A stretch of DNA of 64,000 nucleotides, from NCBI GenBank assembly GCA_964398055.1, contig CAYNLK010000017.1, positions 48,650 to 112,649 on the forward strand, in the 5' to 3' direction. This document shows positions 33,523-41,818 of this stretch, in pieces (within the stretch, counting starts at the first letter, position 1; each line of letters starts with the position of its first letter). The DNA is from CAYNLK01 sp964398055 (GTDB lineage: Bacteria > Chloroflexota > Anaerolineae > 4572-78 > J111). The translations under genes and the position numbers were made by a program. The notes below the pieces were generated by a model, which ran no database searches, was not told the DNA's origin, and saw only the letters and a program-made list of their open reading frames with translations.

Positions 33523-34452
33523 ATGTTGCGCAAGTTCTTCATTGGTCTGTCAGAGAGCGACTCCGCCCGGCGATTTGTGACCCATTTTGGCCCGGCCAAC
33601 CGTATGGCCCGCCGCTTTGTGGCCGGCGAAACGATGGATGAAGCCGTGGCGGTGGTCAAGGCGTTGAATGCCCGCGGCATCAAAGGGCTGCTCAACGAAG
33701 TGGGTGAGAGTGTGACCACTCAAGAGGAAGCCAGCCAGGCCGCTCAGGTTTTTCACGACCTGTTGTACCGGATCGACCGGGAGCAGCTCGACTCGACCAT
33801 TTCTCTCAAGCCGTCGCACGTAGGCATGACCTTTGGCCCGGATTTTTGTTACGAGAATATTGCCGGAATTGTTGAGGTTGCCCAAAAATTGGGCAACGTG
33901 GTCGAGATCGACATCGAAGCCAGCGACGATGTCCAGGCTACCCTTGATATCTATCATCGTCTGCTCGATACCTTCGGCGGGGGCGTCCGGCTGGCCCTGC
34001 AAGCCTACCTCTACCGTACCCCGGCCGACGCGCAGGCGATTATTGATCGGGGCGGCAGTGTCCGCCTGGTCAAAGGGGCTTATGACGAGCCGCCGGAGAT
34101 CGCTTACCAGGACAAAGATGAGATCAACCAGGCGGCCATTGAGCTGATGAAGATCTTTCTGACTCCGCAGGCAAGGGAGAAGGGGGCGTATCTGGCCCTC
34201 GGCTCGCACGACCCGCGGCTGATCGAATGGTTGATTCAGGCAGCGATCAAAACAGGCGTCAGCAAAGAAGAGTTTGAGTTCCAGATGTTGTTGGGCGTGC
34301 GCCGCGACGAGCAGCAGAGTCTGGCCGAGCAGGGCTACCGGGTGCGGGTCTACGTACCCTACGGCACGGCCTGGTACCCCTACTTCATGCGCCGCCTGGC
34401 CGAGCGCCCGGCCAATGTGCTGTTTATTTCCAGAGCGATGCTGGGCAAGTAA
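33523..34452 (+). CDS. Proline dehydrogenase (monofunctional PRODH)
   Basis: A 309-residue FAD-dependent TIM-barrel enzyme that oxidises proline to pyrroline-5-carboxylate. Marks include ISLKPSHVGM, VEIDIEASDD, VRLALQAYLYRTPAD, SVRLVKGAYDEPPEIAY and the C-terminal RVRVYVPYGTAWYPYFMRRL, which holds the substrate-binding arginines. Length is that of the short bacterial PRODH, not the long PutA fusion. It lies 29 bases after the EthD-like gene. No P5C dehydrogenase is seen in the window. Confidence 0.93.
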   Translation: MLRKFFIGLSESDSARRFVTHFGPANRMARRFVAGETMDEAVAVVKALNARGIKGLLNEVGESVTTQEEASQAAQVFHDLLYRIDREQLDSTISLKPSHVGMTFGPDFCYENIAGIVEVAQKLGNVVEIDIEASDDVQATLDIYHRLLDTFGGGVRLALQAYLYRTPADAQAIIDRGGSVRLVKGAYDEPPEIAYQDKDEINQAAIELMKIFLTPQAREKGAYLALGSHDPRLIEWLIQAAIKTGVSKEEFEFQMLLGVRRDEQQSLAEQGYRVRVYVPYGTAWYPYFMRRLAERPANVLFISRAMLGK

Positions 34453-34463
34453 GCATAGTGGGG

Positions 34464-34530
34464 CGTGAAACGTGAAGCGTAAAACGAGATGGTTTTGCCC
34501 AAGAAATCTCTTTACGTTTCACGTTTCACG
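34464..34530. repeat. CGTGAAACGTGAAACGTAAA inverted repeat
   Basis: 20-base arms at 34464-34483 and 34511-34530 pair at 19 of 20 positions, 11 bases after the proline dehydrogenase stop and between two convergent genes. Best-preserved member of the GTGAAACGT family; could serve as a bidirectional end of transcription. Confidence 0.8.
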
Positions 34531-34565
34531 GAAAATTGAGTTAACTTGTCTAAAAAACCTCCAGA

Positions 34566-35531
34566 TTACGCCGGTTCCGCCGTCGCCAGCGGTTTCAGGC
34601 CGGCTTCGATCCTGGCCCGCTGCGGCTCCAGGAAAGGCGGCAGGGCCAACTGCTCGCCGAGCGTCTCCAAATCTTCATCGGCGATGAAACCGGGTCCGTC
34701 GGTGGCAATCTCGAACAGGATGCCGCCGGGGATGCGGAAATAGATCGACTGGAAGTAGAAGCGATCGATGAAGTCCGACACCCCTAACCCGGCCGAAACC
34801 AGGCGCTCGCGCCAGTAACGCTGGCTTTCCCGGTCGGCCACCCGGAAGGCGATGTGATGGACGCCCCCGGCCCCAAGCTGGCCGTAAGGCCGGTCGGGCT
34901 GCTCAACCACCCACAGCTCCTTGCCCGCGCCGCCGCCGGCCACTTCGTATACCACCGTCCGCTCGTTGGGCTTGGTTTTATATTCACCGGCTCGCCGATA
35001 ACCCATCACCTTGGTCAATACCAACTCGGTCATATCAAGCTGGCGAACGATCAGGGTTGAGGCGTAGAGTCCCCCGATGGCATACTCAGCCGGAATAGGG
35101 CTTTTTTCCCAGGGAATGCCACCGTCCGCGGCGCCTTCATCGTTGACCAGCGCCAGGTGCTGCCCTTCCGGATCAGTGAAGTTCAGCAGATCGTGGCCGT
35201 GGAACTGCACCAGGCCGCTGGGGTCAAGGCCCTGTTGGCTCAAGCGATTCGCCCACCAGAGCAGGGCATCCCGGCTGGGGACGCGCAGGGCGGTGCTGGC
35301 AATGCTGCCCGGCCCGTTGCGGTTCGGCCCCATCCTGGGCCAGTCGAAAAAGGTCAGGTCGGTGCCGGGCGAACCCAGCTTATCGGCGTAAAACAGGTGA
35401 TAGGCCGATACATCATCCTGGTTGACCGTCTTTTTGACCAGGCGCATTCCCAGCACCTGGGTGTAAAATTTGAAATTTTCTTGCGCTTCAGCCGTGACCG
35501 CAGTCACGTGATGCAGACCATTGAGATTCAT
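34566..35531 (-). CDS. VOC ring-cleaving dioxygenase-like protein
   Basis: A 321-residue protein with two tandem vicinal-oxygen-chelate (glyoxalase-fold) modules, starting MNLNGLHHVTAVTAEAQENF and with a second module around VHHIAFRVADRESQRYWRER. It resembles the MhqO/LinE/PcpA group of hydroquinone-type ring-cleaving dioxygenases, and the iron-ligand candidates (His8 in GLHHVTA, the His pair VHHIAF, and the Glu in GGILFEIATDGPG) are present. The next gene upstream on the same strand is a MarR regulator, matching the MhqR-MhqO arrangement for quinone stress. Substrate is inferred. Confidence 0.85.
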   Translation of the reverse strand: MNLNGLHHVTAVTAEAQENFKFYTQVLGMRLVKKTVNQDDVSAYHLFYADKLGSPGTDLTFFDWPRMGPNRNGPGSIASTALRVPSRDALLWWANRLSQQGLDPSGLVQFHGHDLLNFTDPEGQHLALVNDEGAADGGIPWEKSPIPAEYAIGGLYASTLIVRQLDMTELVLTKVMGYRRAGEYKTKPNERTVVYEVAGGGAGKELWVVEQPDRPYGQLGAGGVHHIAFRVADRESQRYWRERLVSAGLGVSDFIDRFYFQSIYFRIPGGILFEIATDGPGFIADEDLETLGEQLALPPFLEPQRARIEAGLKPLATAEPA

Positions 35532-35563
35532 AATTATCCCCCGTAAATGACTAAAATTATGTA

Positions 35564-35622
35564 GAGATTAGAGATTGGGAGATTGGAGATTAAGAGCTTG
35601 TTGGCCGGGAATCTCTAATCTC
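35564..35622. repeat. GAGATTAGAGATT inverted repeat
   Basis: Perfect 13-base arms GAGATTAGAGATT (35564-35576) and AATCTCTAATCTC (35610-35622), with more GATTGGAGATT words between. The right arm overlaps the end of the marR gene and supplies its last two codons and stop. Confidence 0.8.
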
Positions 35623-36073
35623 CTGAACTTTGACCCAAACCAAGTTTGCGGCAGAGCGTGGTCAACTGCTGTTGTTCTTCGAGCGTCAGTACCCCGATGG
35701 CGGCCACCACATACCCCACGTGCCGGGGAAAGATGTCGCTGATCAACTGGCGGCCGGCTTCGGTCAGATGAATGGTCAGGTAACGCCGGTCGGCAGCATC
35801 GCGTTCCCGCTCAACCAGACCCCGCTGGACCAGATTATCGATCACCAGGGTTAAATTGCCGCTGCTCTTAAGTATTTTAGCGGCCAACTGATGCTGGTGC
35901 AGCGGCCCCAGATGATAGAGCGCCTCCAGAACTCCAAACTGGCTGGAAGTTAATCGATAATCCTTCAGATGGCAGTTGATGCGAGCCTCAACCGACTCTG
36001 CCGCTCGAGCCAGCTTGATATACACGTCCAACGCGACCTGTTCTGCCAATGTGCCCTGGTAATGAGTACCCAT
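35615..36073 (-). CDS. MarR family transcriptional regulator
   Basis: A 152-residue winged helix regulator: dimerisation helix at the N-terminus, then YRLTSSQFGVLEALYHLGPL, HQHQLAAKILKSSGNLTLVI (recognition region) and the wing VERERDAADRRYLTIHLTEA, all as in MarR/MhqR proteins. It lies directly upstream of the VOC dioxygenase gene on the same strand and probably represses both. A consensus promoter with an overlapping 33-base palindrome lies upstream. The C-terminus (GD-stop) is provided by the spacer repeat. Confidence 0.92.
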   Translation of the reverse strand: MGTHYQGTLAEQVALDVYIKLARAAESVEARINCHLKDYRLTSSQFGVLEALYHLGPLHQHQLAAKILKSSGNLTLVIDNLVQRGLVERERDAADRRYLTIHLTEAGRQLISDIFPRHVGYVVAAIGVLTLEEQQQLTTLCRKLGLGQSSGD

Positions 36074-36080
36074 AATTTAA

Positions 36081-36113
36081 TAGTTCGATATTAAACAGTT
36101 TGATATTAAACTA
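36081..36113. promoter_or_regulatory. Candidate MarR operator
   Basis: An imperfect 33-base palindrome, TAGTTCGATATTAAAC at its left end and GTTTGATATTAAACTA at its right, centred on 36097. It contains GATATTAAAC twice as direct repeats. It lies between the -10 box and the marR start, the classic place for a MarR autorepressor site. Confidence 0.75.
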
Positions 36114-36142
36114 ATAATACCATGTTTTTTCATCCTTGTCAA
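36114..36142 (-). promoter_or_regulatory. Consensus promoter of the marR gene
   Basis: On the minus strand TTGACA (36142-36137), 17-base spacer, TATTAT (36119-36114). Transcription would begin inside the operator and run into marR and the VOC gene. Confidence 0.8.
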
Positions 36143-36159
36143 GCCCTGGATTTTGGTGA

Positions 36160-36196
36160 TCAGGTGACCGGCACTTTTGAAGTACAGGTCACCTGA
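36160..36196. repeat. GTGACCGGCACTT hairpin, third copy
   Basis: Arms TCAGGTGACC (36160-36169) and GGTCACCTGA (36187-36196) are perfect, and the inner GGCACTT / AAGTACA extends the pairing with two mismatches. The core GTGACCGGCACTT is the same as in copy 1 at 10072-10109. It lies just behind the -35 of the marR promoter. Confidence 0.7.
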
Positions 36197-36344
36197 AAAG
36201 TTTGGTCCGACCCGAAATAACCCTGAGCTGGTCTGCATTTACTTCTTGATTATCAAAAGTCACCCCGACTCTTGTCGGGATAGCCCGCCTGAGGCATAAT
36301 GATATGTTTGTGCGCTAAACTTACGCCAGATAACTGAGGAACGG

Positions 36345-38201
36345 ATGTTAAAAGAAAGAACGGATTTACGGAATATTGCCATTATTGCTCACGTTGACCA
36401 CGGCAAAACCACCCTGGTTGACGCCCTCCTCAAACAGGCCCGCGTTTTTCGCGATAACCAACCGGTAATGGAACGGGTGCTCGACTCTAACGACCTGGAA
36501 CGTGAGCGCGGCATCACGATCTTATCCAAAAATACGGCCATCACGATTGCCGATCCGCAGAGCGGCCGGCCGGTCAAAATCAATATCGTCGATACGCCTG
36601 GTCATGCCGATTTTGGCGGCGAGGTCGAGCGGGTCCTCAACATGGTCGATGGGGTGTTGCTGCTGGTCGACGCCGCCGAAGGACCGATGCCCCAAACTCG
36701 TTTTGTGCTGAAAAAAGCGCTGGAGCTGGGCCACCGGGCCGTGGTCGTCATCAACAAAGTTGACCGCCGCGACGCCGGCCTCGACCGGGTGCTGAACGAT
36801 ACTTTTGACCTGTTCATCGAGCTGGGCGCATCCGAGGAGCAGGCCGACTTTCCGGTGGTCTACACCGTGGCCACTACCGGCCAGGCCGGTTTGACGCCCG
36901 CGGTGGGGCCTGACTTGCAGCCTTTGTTTGAGACTATCCTGCGTTACATCCCCAGCCCCACGGTCGATGTTGACGCGCCGCTGCAAATGCTGGTGACCAC
37001 TCTGGATTACGATACCTACCGGGGGCTGACCGCCATCGGCCGTATTTTTGCCGGCCGGTTGGCCGCCGGGCAGGCGGTGGCCCGGCTGACCCGCCAGGGC
37101 GAAAACATTGCCGAGCGGGTGCGCTACCTGTACGTTCACCAGGGCTTGCAGCGGGTTGAAGTGGCGGCGGCCGAGGCCGGTGAAATTGTGGCCATTTCCG
37201 GCCTCGAGGCCATTGCCATCGGCGAGACTCTGGCCGACCCGGACCATCCGGTCGCTCTGCCCACCATCCGGGTGGAAGAGCCGACCGTGCGCATGACCTT
37301 TGGGGTCAACAGTTCTCCGTTTGCCGGGCGCGAAGGGCGTTGGGGCACGTCGCGCAAGCTGCGCGAGCGTTTAATGGAAGAGTTGAAACGCAACATCGCC
37401 CTGCGCGTTGACGACACCGACAGCGCCGACACCTTCATTGTGTCCGGGCGGGGGGAACTGCACCTGGCCATCTTAATTGAAACGATGCGCCGCGAGGGCT
37501 ACGAATTTCAGGTGTCCCGGCCCGAGGTCATTATTCGCCTGGGACCGGATGGCGAGAAGCTGGAGCCTTACGAGGAGCTTTTCATCGAAACCAGCCCCGA
37601 TACGGTCGGGGCCGTCGTTGAGATGCTGGGCAAGCGGCGGGGCGAAATGCTCCACACCGAGACGGCGGCCGATGGCCATGTCCATTTGACCTACCTGGTG
37701 CCCACCCGCGGCCTGCTGGGCTTCCGCTACCAGTTCCTCACGACCACCCGCGGCCTGGGGGTGATGCACAGCATTTTTCACGGCTACGGCCCCATGGCCG
37801 GCCCGATTAGCGCCCGCGCCCGCGGCTCGCTGGTCGCCTGGGAAACCGGCCTCACCACCACTTTTGGCCTGGAAAATGGCGAGGAACGCGGGACGCTCTT
37901 CGTCGGGCCGGGTATCGACGTGTATGCCGGCATGGTCGTTGGCGAGCACATTCGCCCCGGCGACCTGGAGGTGAACGTGTGCAAACGCAAACAACTCAAC
38001 AACATGCGCCAGGCCTTCCGTGATATCGATGGCCGGCTCACCCCGCCCCGGCAGATGAGTCTTGACGAGGCCATCGAGTATCTGGCCGATGACGAGCTGC
38101 TGGAAGTTACCCCCCAGAATTTGCGCATCCGCAAGCGGATTTTGGACAAAAGCCAGCGCGCCCGTGAAATCAAGCGGGTCAAACTGGCTGTAGGTGTGTA
38201 A
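36345..38201 (+). CDS. typA: Translational GTPase TypA/BipA
   Basis: A 618-residue translation-factor GTPase. The G domain has IAIIAHVDHGKTTL (G1), RGITILSKNTAI (G2), IVDTPGHADFGGEVERVLN (G3) and VINKVDRRD (G4), followed by EF-Tu-like domain II, two EF-G-like domains (RGELHLAILIETMRREGYEF) and the TypA-specific C-terminal domain (RGLLGFRYQFLTTTRG, AGMVVGEHIRPGDLEVNVCK). It binds the ribosome and helps large-subunit assembly and stress adaptation. Length is typical; GAGGAACGG precedes the ATG. Confidence 0.97.
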   Translation: MLKERTDLRNIAIIAHVDHGKTTLVDALLKQARVFRDNQPVMERVLDSNDLERERGITILSKNTAITIADPQSGRPVKINIVDTPGHADFGGEVERVLNMVDGVLLLVDAAEGPMPQTRFVLKKALELGHRAVVVINKVDRRDAGLDRVLNDTFDLFIELGASEEQADFPVVYTVATTGQAGLTPAVGPDLQPLFETILRYIPSPTVDVDAPLQMLVTTLDYDTYRGLTAIGRIFAGRLAAGQAVARLTRQGENIAERVRYLYVHQGLQRVEVAAAEAGEIVAISGLEAIAIGETLADPDHPVALPTIRVEEPTVRMTFGVNSSPFAGREGRWGTSRKLRERLMEELKRNIALRVDDTDSADTFIVSGRGELHLAILIETMRREGYEFQVSRPEVIIRLGPDGEKLEPYEELFIETSPDTVGAVVEMLGKRRGEMLHTETAADGHVHLTYLVPTRGLLGFRYQFLTTTRGLGVMHSIFHGYGPMAGPISARARGSLVAWETGLTTTFGLENGEERGTLFVGPGIDVYAGMVVGEHIRPGDLEVNVCKRKQLNNMRQAFRDIDGRLTPPRQMSLDEAIEYLADDELLEVTPQNLRIRKRILDKSQRAREIKRVKLAVGV

Positions 38202-38226
38202 CTATTGTTGTCTTTTGGTGAGAAAC

Positions 38227-39645
38227 CTACTCAAACTTGTAAGCCCGTTTGGCCAGGCGATAGGCCAGGTCCAGGATCATCTCCCCGGCATCCGCCAGAT
38301 CGACAATGCCCCGTACCACCAGGCCGGCCACCCAATTGCTGGCGGCTCGCCGCCACAAATCGTGCCGGGCCGGGATCGAGGGAAAGGCCCGGGTGTCGTC
38401 ATTGAAGCCGGCGGTGTTGTGCAGGCCGGCGGTTTCCATTACCTGCTCAAAGTAGCGATTCATGCCGTTGAGGCTGTCGAAGAACCACCACGGTGGCCCC
38501 AGTTTGACCGCCGGGTAGTGGCCGGCCAACGGAGCCAGCTCGCGGGAGTAGGTGGTTTCATCCAGGGTGAAGAGAATCAGGGTCAGTCGCGGGTCGTTGC
38601 CATATTTGTTCAGCAGCGGGTAGAGATTGTGGGTATATTCGGTGGGGATCGGGATGTCGGCGCCTTTATCCGGGCCAAAGCGCTCAAAGATCAACGTGTT
38701 GTGGTTGCGCAGCGAGCCGGGATGGAGCTGCATCACCAGCCCATCCTCGATGCTCATGCGGGCGTTTTCCATGAGCATATGGCCGGTAAAGCGGGTGGCG
38801 TCTTCAGCCGAGGCTGCGCCCTTGAGGGCGCGCTGGAAGATGGTCTCGGCGGTGGCCGCGGGCAGTTCCTCGGTGTAAGGCGTCAGGGCAGCGTGGTCGG
38901 TGGCGGTGGCGCCCATCTGTTTAAAGAAGGCCCGCCGGTTTTCCAGGGCCTGGATGTAGCTCTTGTAGCCGGTAATGTCAATCCCGCTGATTTCGCTCAA
39001 AGCCTCGATATTTTGTCGCCAGCCTGGCGCGTCGATGTTGACCACGCCGTCGGGCCGGAAGGTCGGCAGAATCCGGCCCGGCCAACCCGACTCCCGGATA
39101 GCCCGGTGCTGCTCCAGCGGATCGGTGGCCGCGTCGGTAGTGGTCAGCACTTCGATGTTGAAGCGCTCGAACAAGGCCCGCGGCCGAAACTCCGGCCGGG
39201 TCAGGCAGTCGGCAATCTGGTCGTAAATCGCCTGGGCCGACTCGCTCGTCAGCTTCTCATCGACCCCAAAAACAGAGTGTAGTTCGTCGGTTAGCCACAT
39301 GGCGGTGGGCGTGCCCCGGAACAGGTAGAAGTGGTCGGCAAAGAGCTGCCAGATTTTGCGATGATCCTGCTCCACCGGGCCGCCGTCACGACGGGGGAGG
39401 CCCAACTGCTCCAACGAGATGCCCTGGGAGTAGAGCATCCTGAAAATGTAATGGTCGGGGATGAGCAGCAGGGCGGTGGGCGTGCCAAACGAGTAGTCCG
39501 GGTCGGCCAACAGGCGCGGGTCCACGTGGCCGTGCGGGCAGACCAGCGGCAGGCCGGCCACACCTGCATAAAGTTGCCGGGCGATCTTTTTTTGGGCCGG
39601 ATCAGGCCCAAAGTAGCGATCTTCGGGTAAAGAGATCTCTGGCAT
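38227..39645 (-). CDS. uxaC: Uronate isomerase UxaC
   Basis: A 472-residue amidohydrolase-fold enzyme that interconverts D-glucuronate with D-fructuronate and D-galacturonate with D-tagaturonate. The metal-binding motif CPHGHVDPRLLAD is near residue 35; other family marks are FYLFRGTPTAMWLTDELHSV, TTTDAATDPLEQH, and the active-site region QLHPGSLRNHNTLIFERFGP with DIPIPTEYTHNLYPLL. Length is normal. It is the last gene of an operon after a zinc alcohol dehydrogenase (29-base gap) and L-galactose dehydrogenase. It converges with typA. Confidence 0.95.
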   Translation of the reverse strand: MPEISLPEDRYFGPDPAQKKIARQLYAGVAGLPLVCPHGHVDPRLLADPDYSFGTPTALLLIPDHYIFRMLYSQGISLEQLGLPRRDGGPVEQDHRKIWQLFADHFYLFRGTPTAMWLTDELHSVFGVDEKLTSESAQAIYDQIADCLTRPEFRPRALFERFNIEVLTTTDAATDPLEQHRAIRESGWPGRILPTFRPDGVVNIDAPGWRQNIEALSEISGIDITGYKSYIQALENRRAFFKQMGATATDHAALTPYTEELPAATAETIFQRALKGAASAEDATRFTGHMLMENARMSIEDGLVMQLHPGSLRNHNTLIFERFGPDKGADIPIPTEYTHNLYPLLNKYGNDPRLTLILFTLDETTYSRELAPLAGHYPAVKLGPPWWFFDSLNGMNRYFEQVMETAGLHNTAGFNDDTRAFPSIPARHDLWRRAASNWVAGLVVRGIVDLADAGEMILDLAYRLAKRAYKFE

Positions 39646-39674
39646 GGCGAATTCCTTTCTTGGTCCGGCCAGAC

Positions 39675-40694
39675 TCAGGCCGTCACGTCAATCAAGATTT
39701 TAGTGAACTGGCCGGGCGCGGCGTCCCAATCACTTAGGGCCTGGCCCGTCTCGGCAAAGGGATAGACTCTGGTGACCAAATCCATAAAGGGTCGTTGACG
39801 TTTCTCCAACATTTTAATGACGGCCGGAAAAACGTGCAAGGCGTTACGCGAGCCGAGGATGTCCAACTCTTTGCGCACAAAATCGGTGGTGTCGTAACCG
39901 ACCTCTTTCTTGGCGTAGCCCACGTAAACCACCCGGCCGGCAAAAGCGACCGCCTCCACGGCCAGGCGGAAAGTCTCCGGCAATCCCACCGCTTCGATGG
40001 CCACAGTGACTCCTTCGCCGGCCGTCAGTTCGCTTACCGCGGCCCGAACATCCTGGCTGGCTGAGTTGATGGTAGTGTGAGCGCCAAAGTTGCGGGCGTC
40101 GGCCAGCTTGTGCTCGTCGACGTCGACAGCGATGATGGTCGCGCCCTTGGCTGCCGCCGCCGCAATCACCCCCATGCCAATCGTGCCGCAGCCGATGACC
40201 AGCACCGTATCGACCTCGCTCACTCGCCCCCGGTTGGCGGCATGGTAGCCGACGCTCAACGGTTCCACCAGGACCAGCTCCTGGAGCGACAAAATCTGAT
40301 TGGCAAAAACCTTGCTGTAGTGAACGGCAAAATGGCGGGTCAGCACGCCGTCCCGCTGGACGCCGTAGGTCTGGTTGTACTGGCAGCAATTCGACCGGCC
40401 AATCCGGCAGGCCGGACAGAGACCGCAGTGGGTGTAGGGCGAAACCATCACCTGATCGCCGAGCCTGAGCGAATCAGGAACCAGGCCGTCTTTGGCCACA
40501 ATCACGCCGCTGACTTCGTGGCCGGGAATGCGGGGATATTGGACCAGCGGCATGAGGCCGCGATAGATATTGAGGTCGCTGCCGCACAAACCCACGTAGC
40601 GGACCTCGACCATCACTTCGGCCGGGCCGAGCTGCGGCGCAGCAAGGTCAACGATTTCTACCTGCTTGGGGGCGCTTAAGCAGATCGCTTTCAT
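39675..40694 (-). CDS. Zinc alcohol dehydrogenase, likely L-galactonate 5-dehydrogenase type
   Basis: 339 residues of the medium-chain zinc dehydrogenase family. The start at 40694 overlaps the upstream gene's stop (ATGA); the longer frame upstream is a shadow of that gene. Catalytic zinc ligands lie in GLCGSDLN (Cys) and PGHEVSGV (His-Glu); the structural zinc cysteines are in CGLCPACRIGRSNCCQYNQT. The NAD-binding Rossmann turn is VLVIGCGTIGMGVIAA. GSRNALHVFPAVIKM and YPFAETGQALSDWD resemble L-galactonate or sorbitol-type dehydrogenases. Between L-galactose dehydrogenase and uronate isomerase, oxidation of L-galactonate to D-tagaturonate is the natural guess. Confidence 0.85.
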   Translation of the reverse strand: MKAICLSAPKQVEIVDLAAPQLGPAEVMVEVRYVGLCGSDLNIYRGLMPLVQYPRIPGHEVSGVIVAKDGLVPDSLRLGDQVMVSPYTHCGLCPACRIGRSNCCQYNQTYGVQRDGVLTRHFAVHYSKVFANQILSLQELVLVEPLSVGYHAANRGRVSEVDTVLVIGCGTIGMGVIAAAAAKGATIIAVDVDEHKLADARNFGAHTTINSASQDVRAAVSELTAGEGVTVAIEAVGLPETFRLAVEAVAFAGRVVYVGYAKKEVGYDTTDFVRKELDILGSRNALHVFPAVIKMLEKRQRPFMDLVTRVYPFAETGQALSDWDAAPGQFTKILIDVTA

Positions 40695-41665
40695 GAGCGT
40701 TTCGCCACCGCGCCGGGGTCGTAATTCTCCGGCCGGCCCTCCTGCCAGACTACGTTGGCAACCGGTTCGATTATGGCCAGCACTGGGGCCAGCAGCTCCG
40801 GGTCGGGTGGCGCGCCCACCCACTTGATGTTGGTCTCGACGTGCCTGACCTGGCTCATCCCCACCAGGGTGGTAGCGACGCCGGCATATTGCAGCGCAAA
40901 TTGCATGGCCAGGTCGGCAATGTCGGCGCCCCGGCGGCGGCAGTATTGCGCCACCTGTTGGCCAACTTCGAGCACTCGCCGGGGGGCCGGGTGCCAATCA
41001 GGCGCGCCTTTTTCGGTCAGCACCCGCATGTGGAGCGGGGAGGCGTTGATCAGGCCGATGCCTCTGGTTTTGGCCATCGGCGTCAAGACCTCATCCATAG
41101 CCGTATCCAGCAGGTTGTAGCGGCAGTAAGAGAGGATGGTGTCCACCGGCGCGGCCTCGGCCACTGCTTTGAGCAGCCGGAGCGGATAGCCGGTGATGCC
41201 CACAAAGCGGACCTTGCCGGCGGCCTTGAGTTTGAACAGGGCCGGCAAGGTTTCAGTGATAATCTGCTCGCGGCGGGCGAACTCAATATCGTGGACCTGG
41301 ATAATGTCGAGGTAGTCGGTTTGCAGTCGCTGCAGGCTTTCGTCAACGGAGGCAGTCACCCGTCCGGCCGAATAGTCGAAACCGGTTTCCAGATCGTCCC
41401 CATACCGGCCCACTTTGGTCGCCAGGATCACTTTGTCCCGGTAGCCGACCAACGCCTCGCCCAGGCGAGTTTCGGCCAGGGTGCGGCCGTAGTAGGGGGC
41501 CACGTCAAAGTAGTTGATGCCGTGGTCGATGGCGTAATGAACCGCCCGCGTGCCTTCGGCCGGATCGATCTGGCCGAACTCGGCCCCCAGCGGTGAGGCG
41601 CCGTAGCCCACAATCGAGACTTTCAGGCCGGTGTTGCCCAATTCTCGGTAGATCATGTCGGGCAT
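40691..41665 (-). CDS. L-galactose dehydrogenase-like aldo/keto reductase
   Basis: 324 residues from the ATG at 41665, with AGGAG nine bases upstream; an alternative ATG lies three codons later. The sequence closely follows plant-type L-galactose dehydrogenase: ELGNTGLKVSIVGYGASPLG, FDVAPYYGRTLAETRLGEAL, ATKVGRYGD, DIIQVHDIEFARREQIITET, FVGITGYPLRLLK and ASPLHMRVLTEKGAPDWHPA. The catalytic tetrad of aldo/keto reductases (Asp, Tyr, Lys, His) is visible in FDVAPYYG, ATKVG and QVHD. It should oxidise C1 of L-galactose or a related sugar (L-fucose is possible) with NAD(P). First gene of the operon leading to uxaC. Confidence 0.85.
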   Translation of the reverse strand: MPDMIYRELGNTGLKVSIVGYGASPLGAEFGQIDPAEGTRAVHYAIDHGINYFDVAPYYGRTLAETRLGEALVGYRDKVILATKVGRYGDDLETGFDYSAGRVTASVDESLQRLQTDYLDIIQVHDIEFARREQIITETLPALFKLKAAGKVRFVGITGYPLRLLKAVAEAAPVDTILSYCRYNLLDTAMDEVLTPMAKTRGIGLINASPLHMRVLTEKGAPDWHPAPRRVLEVGQQVAQYCRRRGADIADLAMQFALQYAGVATTLVGMSQVRHVETNIKWVGAPPDPELLAPVLAIIEPVANVVWQEGRPENYDPGAVAKRS

Positions 41666-41818
41666 AGAGGTTGTTCTCCTAAAGTCAGTTCGGAATTTAA
41701 AATTTTCTGGCGACAAATTACAATAGACCACTTTTGCTCAAGAGTCAAAGAGGTGGGGAGTTCAACTTGGCGCAGCGAGAAAGAGGGGTTTAATAATCAA
41801 TCGACTCAATTGCCATTT

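Noticed and set aside
36264..36279. CCCGAC-CTTGTCGGG-type hairpin before typA as a riboswitch
   Set aside because: Only a six-base stem; no conserved riboswitch core is visible around it.
39675..40997. Long reading frame that would extend the zinc dehydrogenase upstream by 101 residues
   Set aside because: The extension overlaps the L-galactose dehydrogenase gene and shows no family similarity; the ATG at 40694 fits the family start and the ATGA overlap.
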